Shown one piece after another: positions 1-6,115 of a DNA stretch of 6,569 nt. Origin of the DNA: an uncultured Rhodospirillales bacterium (GTDB lineage: Bacteria > Pseudomonadota > Alphaproteobacteria > Rhodospirillales > Defluviicoccaceae). The stretch spans positions 1 through 6,569 of the forward strand of contig CAKZLS010000200.1 of assembly GCA_937127205.1 (NCBI GenBank). Reading direction: 5' to 3'. The number at the start of each line of letters is the position of its first letter. Positions within the stretch are counted from its first letter, which is position 1. The notes under the pieces are model-generated. The model ran no database searches, was not told the origin of the DNA, and was given only the letters and a program-made list of their open reading frames with translations. A program made the position numbers and the translations under genes.

Positions 1-1214
1 GAAAACGCCGCCATCTCTCGATACTGGGCAAGCTCAAGCTTGATGGATCCCGACACCTTCTTCATGGCCTTGATTTGAGCGGCCGAACCGACGCGGCTAA
101 CGGAAATGCCGACGTTAACCGCCGGTCGAATGCCGCGGTAAAACAGCTCGGTCTCAAGGAAGATCTGACCATCGGTAATCGAGATGACGTTAGTCGGAAT
201 ATAGGCAGAAACGTCACCGGCCTGGGTCTCAATGACCGGCAATGCGGTTAACGACCCGGACCCGAAAGCGTCGTCCATTTTCGCGGCCCGCTCGAGCAGG
301 CGGGAGTGGAGGTAGAATACGTCGCCCGGGTACGCTTCGCGTCCCGGGGGGCGTCGCAGCAAGAGAGACATCTGCCTATAGGCCACGGCCTGCTTGGATA
401 GATCATCGTAAAAGACGACGGCGTGCATGCCGTTGTCACGGAAATACTCACCGATAGTACACGCCGTGAAAGGCGCCAAAAACTGAAGCGGCGCCGCTTC
501 TGACGCAGTAGCAGCGACAACGACCGAGTACTCGAACGCGTCGTACTCTTCCAGAGTTTTAACGAGTTGCGCCACGGAAGAGCGCTTCTGGCCGATAGCG
601 ACATAGATGCAATAGAGCTTTTCCGAATCGTCTTTGGCGCGGTCGTTAATTCGTTTTTGATTGATGATGGTATCGACGATGATCGCCGTCTTCCCAGTCT
701 GGCGATCGCCGATAATCAACTCGCGCTGTCCTCGGCCGACGGGGATTAGACTGTCGATGGCCTTAAGGCCCGTCTGTACCGGCTCGTGGACCGATTTCCG
801 AGGGATGATGCCGGGCGCTTTGACATCGGCAACACGGCGTTCCGAGGACTCAATGGGGCCTTTCCCGTCAATGGGGTCGCCCACCGCGTTAATGACCCGC
901 CCCAGCAATCCCTTGCCAACGGGAACGTCAACGATCGCACCGGTCCGCTTGACCGTATCGCCCTCGCGGATGTTGCGGTCATCGCCGAACAACACCACGC
1001 CGACGTTGTCCTCTTCTAGGTTGAGTGCCATGGCCTTCGTGCCATCGGCAAACTCGACCATCTCACCCATTTCGACCTTGTCCATGCCGTAGACACGGGC
1101 GATGCCGTCCCCTACGGAGAGAACAGTGCCGACCTCCGCAACTTCCGCCTCGGTCCCGAAAGAGGCGATTTGTTCTTTGATTATGGCGGAGATTTCCGCG
1201 GCCCGGATTTCCAT
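1..1214 (-). CDS. atpA: F1F0 ATP synthase subunit alpha (partial, C-terminus off the left edge)
   Basis: Alpha subunit of the F1 catalytic head; three copies alternate with beta subunits in the membrane-bound ATP synthase and carry the non-catalytic nucleotide sites. The frame runs open from ATG at 1214 to the left edge, giving 404 residues beginning MEIRAAEISAIIKEQIASFG; the family is about 510 long, so roughly the last 105 residues are missing. Seen directly: the N-terminal beta-barrel (about 25-95), the P-loop GDRQTGKT at 169-176 (the same numbering as E. coli alpha), the Walker B segment VVFYDDLSKQ near 270, and SRVGSAAQIKAM near 373-384 with the arginine finger at Arg374. The start is supported by AAGGGA (1223-1228) eight bases upstream and by a one-base overlap with the atpH stop (TAATG), which suggests translational coupling. 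Downstream atpG, atpD and atpC are expected by family knowledge but lie outside the window. No frameshift or missing key residue was seen. Confidence 0.98.
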   Translation of the reverse strand, partial: MEIRAAEISAIIKEQIASFGTEAEVAEVGTVLSVGDGIARVYGMDKVEMGEMVEFADGTKAMALNLEEDNVGVVLFGDDRNIREGDTVKRTGAIVDVPVGKGLLGRVINAVGDPIDGKGPIESSERRVADVKAPGIIPRKSVHEPVQTGLKAIDSLIPVGRGQRELIIGDRQTGKTAIIVDTIINQKRINDRAKDDSEKLYCIYVAIGQKRSSVAQLVKTLEEYDAFEYSVVVAATASEAAPLQFLAPFTACTIGEYFRDNGMHAVVFYDDLSKQAVAYRQMSLLLRRPPGREAYPGDVFYLHSRLLERAAKMDDAFGSGSLTALPVIETQAGDVSAYIPTNVISITDGQIFLETELFYRGIRPAVNVGISVSRVGSAAQIKAMKKVSGSIKLELAQYREMAAF

Positions 1215-1774
1215 TATCCAATTCCCTTCATGGAAAGGCGCAATCTATGCAGCTTCGTGCGCAGAGAACTATCAACCATTTGTGAGCCCACCTTGACGAC
1301 CAGCCCACCCAGCAATTCAGAATCAACGCTCGGTGACACCGCGACCTTGCTTCCCACCGTTTTGGTGAGCGCTTCCGACAGAGCGGCCAACTGAGATTTT
1401 GACAGCGCTTTGGCTGATATAACCTCCGCGGTTGTCTCGCCGCGTCGGCCTGCCAACATGTCTTGAAAAGCCGCAATCATCTGAGGCAATGCAAAAAGTC
1501 GTCTATTCCGCGCCACTAAACCGACGAAGCGTCGAGTCAGTCCACTGGCAGCCGATTTGTCGAGCAGGGCATCCAAAGCGTTGCTCTGATCATTGCGAGA
1601 AATAACGGGAGAGAGGATGAGCCGCTGGAGGTCGTTACTTTCGCGGATCATCCCATTCAAGCCATCAAGCTCTTCCGCGACTTGGTCCACTGCCTTATCC
1701 GCTTCAGCCAATTCGAAGAGTGCGGACGCGTAACGATCAGCGACGCTGGCGGAGCCTGTGGACTTGGATGTCAC
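1214..1774 (-). CDS. atpH: F1F0 ATP synthase subunit delta (OSCP-type)
   Basis: Delta (OSCP) subunit, which sits on top of the F1 head and ties it to the peripheral b stalk of the membrane F0 sector. The product is 186 residues, normal for the alphaproteobacterial family (about 180-187). The N-terminal helical domain begins VADRYASALFELAEADKAV (about 11-29); the C-terminal domain carries the family-typical LLGGLVVKVGSQMVDSSLRTKL region (about 155-175), ending LRLSMKGIG. The start is GTG at 1774, with GAGGG (1783-1787) eight bases upstream. The stop TAA overlaps the atpA ATG. It is the first gene of the F1 unit: no F0 genes precede it, matching the split F1 and F0 operons known in Alphaproteobacteria. 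The next gene upstream is priA, 371 bp away on the same strand, so atpH probably has its own promoter in that gap (inference). Confidence 0.96.
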   Translation of the reverse strand: MTSKSTGSASVADRYASALFELAEADKAVDQVAEELDGLNGMIRESNDLQRLILSPVISRNDQSNALDALLDKSAASGLTRRFVGLVARNRRLFALPQMIAAFQDMLAGRRGETTAEVISAKALSKSQLAALSEALTKTVGSKVAVSPSVDSELLGGLVVKVGSQMVDSSLRTKLHRLRLSMKGIG

Positions 1775-1782
1775 CCCTAAAA

Positions 1783-1787
1783 CCCTC
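1783..1787 (-). promoter_or_regulatory. Ribosome binding site deciding the GTG start of atpH
   Basis: On the minus strand GAGGG lies eight bases before the GTG at 1774. No in-frame ATG stands close to the expected family N-terminus, so this Shine-Dalgarno match is the main support for the non-ATG start. The family-conserved segment VADRYASALF follows ten residues later, which is the usual leader length. Confidence 0.7.
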
Positions 1788-1873
1788 GACTTTTTTCTTG
1801 TTTCCGGACCAGGATTCCCCTGTGATCCGTATCAAACCCCTGCGCGAGCGTTCGTCGCCCCCGAAGCGGCTGT

Positions 1874-1902
1874 TATCTAACATACTCATTCGGGCCTTGC
1901 AA
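1874..1902 (-). promoter_or_regulatory. Candidate sigma70-type promoter for atpHA
   Basis: On the minus strand TTGCAA (1902-1897) is followed after 17 bases by TAGATA (1879-1874). Agreement with the consensus boxes is partial: four of six at -35 and about three of six at -10. An alternative -10, GATAAC (1877-1872), fits better but with a 19-base spacer. It would leave a 5' leader of roughly 90 bases before the atpH GTG. Position and strand fit an operon promoter, but matches of this quality occur by chance, so it is only a candidate. Confidence 0.27.
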
Positions 1903-1991
1903 CCCGACTCCCGCGCCGCACAGTCCCTCAAATCGTGCGAAATTTTCCCACTCTGCCAAGCAAACAGCGGATCGTGTCGGCATCGACCCAA

Positions 1992-2005
1992 AGCCCTCAT
2001 GGGCT
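1992..2005 (-). terminator. Weak hairpin downstream of priA, possible terminator
   Basis: On the minus strand AGCCC-ATGA-GGGCT forms a perfect five-pair stem with a four-base loop, followed by TTTGGG. It lies about 140 bases past the priA stop. The stem is short and the U run is only three, so an efficient intrinsic terminator is doubtful; a Rho-dependent end or read-through into atpH is equally possible. Confidence 0.2.
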
Positions 2006-2145
2006 GTCATGCTGCAGCACAGCAAACGCTTGCCCGCAGCCCGATATAAACCCTAGGTTGATAACGTTTGGAGGGCGCGACCGCACCTGAGTTGGTACAT
2101 AACCCACTGCAATACTCATCAAACAAAAGAAACATAGTCTACCCA

Positions 2146-4353
2146 CTAAAGGAAGTTGTAAGGGTCTACGTCAATCTGTACACGCACGGAATTGACCAAT
2201 CGGCAAGACCCCAACCACTTTCGCGCCAGTGCCGATGCATTCACATTTTTTGGCGTTTTCAACAATAGACGCCAACGGTGACGTCGCCGTAAGAAGGACA
2301 TGGGCGCCGGCGCCGGCCCCAACACTCTAATGCCATCCCCAGCCGGAGCAACCCTCGCCAGTTTGCGAGCGGACGCCTCGACTGTCGATTCGTCTGACCC
2401 CGACACGATGAGCGCCACGAGCCGGCTGAACGGTGGCATCCCCGCCTCGCGACGGGCCTCATCCTCCGCGGCAAGAAATGCGTTCCTATCCCCTCCGCTC
2501 AAGGCCTTGATCACCGGGTGATCCGGGATATGAGTTTGCACAAGAACTTTGCCCCGACGTTGCTCACGGCCGGCGCGACCGGCTACCTGATAGAGAAGCT
2601 GGTAGGTGCGTTCCGCGGCCCGCAGATCGCCGCCCGCCAATCCGATGTCCGCATCGACCACGCCCACCAAGGTCAACAGCGGGAAGTGATAGCCTTTGGC
2701 AACAATCTGGGTTCCGATGATGACGTCCACCTCATGAGCCTCGATGCGCCGGACGAGTTCTGCCGCCGCCCGGGGACCGGTTAGTGTATCGCTGGTTGCG
2801 AGGGTGTAACGCAGCTCGGGGAACGTAGCCTCAAATTCCTCTGCCAGCCGCTCGACCCCGGGACCGCAGGCCGCCAAGCTATCAGCGGCGCCGCATTCCG
2901 GGCAGGCTTTCGGGACCGGGACGGAATAGCCACAGTGATGGCACTGCAACCTGCTTAAGAGCCGGTGTTCGACCAGCCAAGCGGTGCAGCTTGGGCAGCG
3001 CAAGCGATGGCCGCAGGCGCGGCAAAGCGTGAGCGGAGCGTAACCGCGGCGATTGAGAAACAGCAAAGATTGCGAACCCTCTGCAGCGGTTTGTGTCAGA
3101 GCGTCGCACATCTCCGGCGCCAACCAGCTCCCCCGCGAAGAGACTGCCGCCCGCAAGTCGACAATCGCTATGGAGGGCACGGTTGCCCCGCCATGACGCT
3201 TAGGCAATTTTAAGCGGCTATAGCGCCGGTTCCGAACGTTGGCGACCGTTTCCAATGAGGGCGTTGCCGACGCCAAAACAATCGAAATGGCACCCAAATT
3301 TGCCCGAACCACGGCCATGTCGCGTGCGTGATAGGCGACCCCATCGTCCTGTTTAAAGGCCATTTCATGCTCTTCATCAACGACGATCAGGCCCAGATTC
3401 GGAAACGGAAGAAAAAGGGCGGAGCGCGCGCCCACCACAACGCTTTCGCGACCCTCGGCAACTGCGCGCCAGGTCCGGCGCCGCTGAACACGATTGAGAT
3501 CGGAGTGCCACTGCGCCGGTGGGGCACCAAAGCGAACTTGAAAACGTGAAAGCCATTGAGCGCCGAGAGCGATCTCCGGCAGCAGCACCAATACTTGTTG
3601 CCCCTGCTTTAGGGTTTCGGCGATGGCTTCGAAGTAAACCTCGGTTTTTCCGGATCCCGGAACGCCATCCAGAACCGCTACGCCAAATCCCCCCGTAACC
3701 GCTTTCCTTAAGTAATCCGCTGCGTCGGACTGTTCCCGAGAAAGCACGGGCCCCGGGCATTGCCAATCGGGCCCGGGCGGTTGTTCGATCACTGTCTCGA
3801 CGGCCTGAACGGCGCCGGCCTGCAAAAGCCCCTTCACGACAGGAGCACCGACACCGGCATCACGGACCAGTTCGGCGATCGAACGGGGCGTTCCGTCGGC
3901 CAGTACTTCCAACACCCGCTCCCTGGCGGACGTGAGGCGGATCTCGGGCGGCGCGGGAACGCTCGTGTACGCGACCCTGGGCTTCGGTGGTTTCAGCGCG
4001 TCCGGAGCGCTCATCACCATGCGAAGAACGGCACCGGCACTGTGCACGGTGTACGCTGCGACCCAGTCTACGAACTCCCGAGATACAGACGGCAACACGG
4101 GGACGGGGCATACCTGGAGAATCGGTTTAAGCTTTTGCGCGTCCACATCGCCGGATCCGCTGCCCCAGACGACACCGAACAACTCCCGTCGACCAAATGA
4201 CACCGCTACAAACGACCCGGCAGCCACAGTCATGCCGCTCGGCACCAAATAATCATAGGCGCCTGCCAACGGAAGCGGCAGCAACACCGCGATCCGGTCG
4301 TCCGGCCCGTACAGGCGTTGCACGGGAGACACGCTCTTAAACTTTTCGATCAT
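2146..4353 (-). CDS. priA: Primosomal protein N' (replication restart helicase PriA)
   Basis: A superfamily 2 3'-to-5' DNA helicase that recognises abandoned replication forks and D-loops and starts reloading of the replicative helicase. The product is 735 residues, normal for PriA. Domains in order: N-terminal 3'-DNA-binding domain (about 20-115, with VLLPLPLAGAYDYLVP), a winged-helix-like segment (about 140-195), and the helicase core with P-loop VPGSGKTEVY (231-240), DEEHE (326-330) and SATPS (362-366). The zinc-binding insert has all eight cysteines (444, 447, 453, 456, 471, 474, 484, 487). Motif V is GTQIVAKG (547-554), motif VI QVAGRAGR (589-596), and the C-terminus ends VQIDVDPYNFL. 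All key residues are intact. The ATG at 4353 has no clear Shine-Dalgarno; GTG codons at 4332 and 4323 are alternatives, so the first 10 or so residues are uncertain. It is divergent from the DUF484-xerC pair and lies upstream of atpH. Confidence 0.97.
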   Translation of the reverse strand: MIEKFKSVSPVQRLYGPDDRIAVLLPLPLAGAYDYLVPSGMTVAAGSFVAVSFGRRELFGVVWGSGSGDVDAQKLKPILQVCPVPVLPSVSREFVDWVAAYTVHSAGAVLRMVMSAPDALKPPKPRVAYTSVPAPPEIRLTSARERVLEVLADGTPRSIAELVRDAGVGAPVVKGLLQAGAVQAVETVIEQPPGPDWQCPGPVLSREQSDAADYLRKAVTGGFGVAVLDGVPGSGKTEVYFEAIAETLKQGQQVLVLLPEIALGAQWLSRFQVRFGAPPAQWHSDLNRVQRRRTWRAVAEGRESVVVGARSALFLPFPNLGLIVVDEEHEMAFKQDDGVAYHARDMAVVRANLGAISIVLASATPSLETVANVRNRRYSRLKLPKRHGGATVPSIAIVDLRAAVSSRGSWLAPEMCDALTQTAAEGSQSLLFLNRRGYAPLTLCRACGHRLRCPSCTAWLVEHRLLSRLQCHHCGYSVPVPKACPECGAADSLAACGPGVERLAEEFEATFPELRYTLATSDTLTGPRAAAELVRRIEAHEVDVIIGTQIVAKGYHFPLLTLVGVVDADIGLAGGDLRAAERTYQLLYQVAGRAGREQRRGKVLVQTHIPDHPVIKALSGGDRNAFLAAEDEARREAGMPPFSRLVALIVSGSDESTVEASARKLARVAPAGDGIRVLGPAPAPMSFLRRRHRWRLLLKTPKNVNASALARKWLGSCRLVNSVRVQIDVDPYNFL

Positions 4354-4391
4354 AAAAGGCGTTTAACGCTTAGTTTTTGCGAAACGAATCT

Positions 4392-4399
4392 GTTATAGG
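4392..4399. promoter_or_regulatory. Candidate divergent promoter core between priA and the DUF484-xerC pair
   Basis: The only spacer between the divergent genes is 83 bp, so both promoters should lie in or near it. On the minus strand TATAAC (4397-4392) matches the -10 consensus at five of six, about 38 bases before the priA ATG; its -35 is poor. On the plus strand TATAGG (4394-4399) overlaps it and matches four of six, with an equally poor -35 (TAGTTT, 4371-4376). Overlapping -10 boxes on opposite strands would make a shared bidirectional core, but the lack of good -35 boxes keeps this tentative. Confidence 0.3.
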
Positions 4400-4422
4400 G
4401 CGTAATGAATGGAACAAAAACC

Positions 4423-4428
4423 AGGGGG
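4423..4428 (+). promoter_or_regulatory. Ribosome binding site deciding the GTG start of the DUF484 gene
   Basis: AGGGGG lies eight bases before GTG at 4437. A longer in-frame reading from TTG at 4377 has no such site and adds 20 residues with no family resemblance, so the GTG is preferred. Confidence 0.7.
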
Positions 4429-4436
4429 TCGTCTCT

Positions 4437-5132
4437 GTGACAAAAATCGACAGCTGTGACGCTCTAACCGCAGAGCAGGTTGCCAGTTACCTTCGCCGCA
4501 ATCCAGATTTCTTTGCGCTTCAGCCTGATTTGCTGGCCGCCCTGGAGCCTCCGCAACGCATGGCGGGAGATACCGTCGTCGACATCCGGCAATTTATTGT
4601 GGAAGGACTGCGCGAGCAGATGGACGGACTTCGGGACTGTGCGACGGAAGTCATCGAAACCAGCCGTTCCAACATGGCGTATCAACAGAAAACCCATGCG
4701 GCCGTTCTCAAGCTGCTGGGTGCCAACAGCCTTGAGCAGGTGGTGGAGGCGATTAACCACCAACTGCCGGAAATTCTCGACGTTGATGTCGTCGCGCTCG
4801 CACTCGAGCAAACGGGATCTGTCGATTTCGGCGCCCTCCCGGTCGCTCCCTTGGTTGCCGGTGAGGTGGATTACATGCTCGGAGCCGGTCAGCCCGTCCT
4901 TCTTTTGGCCGATCTAGCGGATGAAGCTCAAATGTTCGGCAATGAATGCGAACAGATTCGGTCCGCCGCCTTTGCGCGATTGGATCCGGGACCGATCGCG
5001 CCATCCGGCATATTGGCATTGGGCTGCCATCGAGAGGACGGTTTTCATCCCAGTCAGGGCACGGAGCTGTTCGCATTTCTTGCCAGCGTTGTTGGGTTCT
5101 GCATCCATCGGTCCTATGAGAGTCCGGCTTGA
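4437..5132 (+). CDS. DUF484 family protein
   Basis: A 231-residue protein of the DUF484 family, whose members are predicted to adopt a GAF-like fold and have no firmly known function. The N-terminus shows the family signature: VASYLRRNPDFFALQPDLL (about 15-33), then VVDIRQFIVEGLREQ (47-61), leading into a helical, possibly coiled-coil stretch to about residue 85. The rest (about 88-225) reads as a small alpha/beta domain, ending with the hydrophobic helix LFAFLASVVGFCIH. No membrane segment, signal peptide or enzyme motif is evident. The start is GTG at 4437, chosen for its AGGGGG site. It overlaps the recombinase gene by four bases, and the same pairing is known in gammaproteobacteria (yigA-xerC in E. 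coli), so a link to Xer recombination or shared expression is plausible but unproven. The best guess is a small ligand-sensing or partner protein. Confidence 0.85.
   Translation: MTKIDSCDALTAEQVASYLRRNPDFFALQPDLLAALEPPQRMAGDTVVDIRQFIVEGLREQMDGLRDCATEVIETSRSNMAYQQKTHAAVLKLLGANSLEQVVEAINHQLPEILDVDVVALALEQTGSVDFGALPVAPLVAGEVDYMLGAGQPVLLLADLADEAQMFGNECEQIRSAAFARLDPGPIAPSGILALGCHREDGFHPSQGTELFAFLASVVGFCIHRSYESPA
5118..5122 (+). promoter_or_regulatory. Ribosome binding site for the TTG start of xerC
   Basis: GAGAG sits six bases before TTG at 5129, inside the last codons of the DUF484 gene. A stop in the xerC frame (TGA, 5117-5119) excludes any start further upstream, so TTG is the first possible one and gives the natural N-terminus. 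Confidence 0.6.
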
Positions 5133-6061
5133 CCGCCGATGGCACGTACCCCTCCGTTCATTCAGCGGTCGAAGCTTGGCGTACGTGGCTCTCCAATGAA
5201 CGCCGGGTATCCGACAATACCGTTCTAGCCTACATCCGCGACATCAAAGCGTTCTTTACTTTCGTTGGCCGTCATCTGGGCGCGCCGCCATCGCTCCGTG
5301 ACTTGGAGACTCTGACAACGACCGACTTCCGCGCCTACCTTGCGGAACGCAGTTCGCGTCGGCTGGCGCGAACGTCAACGGCCCGCGCGATGGCAACCCT
5401 GAGAAGCTTTTTTCGTTTTCTTGACAAGCGAGACCTGGCCCACAACGCGGCCATATTCGCGATTCGCACGCCTAAGCTTCCCAAGCCCGTACCGAAGCCG
5501 CTCTCCGAAAACGAAGCGGCGAAATCGATCGATTGTGCAACGGACCTCTCCAACGAGGGCTGGATCGGTTTGCGTGATACCGCATTGTTCCTGTTCCTCT
5601 ATGGTTGCGGACTCCGTATTGGTGAGGCTCTGGCACTCAACCGTCATGACGCTCCGCGTGGCGATGTCATAAGCATCTTGGGCAAAGGAAAAAAGGACCG
5701 GATTGTGCCGGTCCTGCCGGCCGTAATCGAAGCCATAAGCGCCTATCTTAATGCCTGCCCTTACGACTTGAAGGGCGAGGATCCGTTGTTTGTCGGTGCT
5801 CAGGGCAAGCGGCTAAACCCCGGAGTGGTCCAGCGGCAAATGCGCAAGGTGAGGTCGCTGCTTGCACTCCCGGAAACGGCAACTCCCCATGCACTCAGAC
5901 ACAGTTTCGCAACGCATCTACTCGCCGGCGGCGGTGATCTTAGAACCATTCAAGAATTGCTTGGCCACGCTTCGCTGTCCACCACGCAACGCTATACTGA
6001 CGTAGATGTCGCACGCCTCAGCGCCGTCCACCGCAACGCCCACCCACGGGCAAAGCGCTAA
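5129..6061 (+). CDS. xerC: Tyrosine recombinase XerC (chromosome dimer resolution)
   Basis: A site-specific recombinase of the tyrosine family; with a XerD partner it cuts and joins DNA at the dif site near the replication terminus to turn chromosome dimers into monomers. The product is 310 residues (family about 295-320). The N-terminal SAM-like core-binding domain spans about 10-100 (WRTWLSNERRVSDNTVLAYIRDI region); the catalytic domain spans about 125-300. All catalytic residues are visible: Arg163 (GCGLRIGEAL), Lys186 (GKGKKDRIVPV), His254 and Arg257 (HALRHSFATHLL), His280 (LLGHASL) and the nucleophile Tyr289 (QRYTDV); spacings match E. coli XerD. The XerC rather than XerD assignment rests on the overlap with the DUF484 gene, the arrangement known for xerC elsewhere; sequence alone separates them poorly. 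It starts with TTG, overlapping the DUF484 stop (TTGA), so its translation is probably coupled and modest. No attachment site or integrated element adjoins it, arguing against a phage integrase. Confidence 0.92.
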   Translation: MTADGTYPSVHSAVEAWRTWLSNERRVSDNTVLAYIRDIKAFFTFVGRHLGAPPSLRDLETLTTTDFRAYLAERSSRRLARTSTARAMATLRSFFRFLDKRDLAHNAAIFAIRTPKLPKPVPKPLSENEAAKSIDCATDLSNEGWIGLRDTALFLFLYGCGLRIGEALALNRHDAPRGDVISILGKGKKDRIVPVLPAVIEAISAYLNACPYDLKGEDPLFVGAQGKRLNPGVVQRQMRKVRSLLALPETATPHALRHSFATHLLAGGGDLRTIQELLGHASLSTTQRYTDVDVARLSAVHRNAHPRAKR

Positions 6062-6115
6062 TTTCTAAACCATGCTCCGATAGGCTGATCATCTACCGCC
6101 AACGGACTCGAGCGC
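6062..6115. other. Convergent gap between xerC and the FkbM gene
   Basis: Only 54 bases separate the two stops. An 8-bp palindrome GAGCGCTC (6110-6117) touches the FkbM stop, but no stem followed by a U run is visible on either strand. I see no terminator here. Confidence 0.5.

Larger units (their letters stand above)
1775..2145 (-). other. 371-bp intergenic leader between priA and atpH
   Basis: No protein-coding gene is convincing in this gap on either strand; the short open frames have no recognisable family features and no good ribosome site. It should hold the end of the priA transcript and the promoter and 5' leader of the atpHA unit. What can be seen is an AT-rich stretch just after the priA stop, a small hairpin at 1992-2005, a perfect 10-bp palindrome TGCTGCAGCA at 2010-2019, and one weak promoter-like pair at 1874-1902. 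No tRNA, repeat array or mobile element is visible. Confidence 0.6.

Noticed and set aside
248..604. Open frame of 118 codons on the minus strand
   Set aside because: It lies in another frame of atpA, whose reading is continuous and matches the family throughout.
661..1092. Plus-strand open frame of 143 codons
   Set aside because: It is antisense to the P-loop and N-terminal part of atpA; low-complexity Ser/Thr/Pro-rich product with no family resemblance.
1737..2000. Minus-strand open frame of 87 codons in the atpH leader
   Set aside because: It overlaps the atpH start in another frame and is rich in Arg and Cys with no recognisable features, as expected of a chance frame in GC-rich DNA.
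2068..2268. Plus-strand open frame of 66 codons near the priA end
   Set aside because: It runs antisense into the conserved C-terminus of priA, has no recognisable family features, and no promoter was seen.
3760..4200. Plus-strand open frame of 146 codons
   Set aside because: Antisense to the N-terminal half of priA, which is fully conserved; composition is that of a shadow frame.
4377..4436. Upstream TTG start for the DUF484 gene
   Set aside because: No ribosome site, 20 extra residues without family similarity, and it would begin upstream of the proposed -10 region; GTG at 4437 is better supported.
5129..6061. Phage or island integrase instead of XerC
   Set aside because: No tRNA, direct repeats or mobile genes adjoin it; length, catalytic spacing and overlap with DUF484 fit the core XerC.
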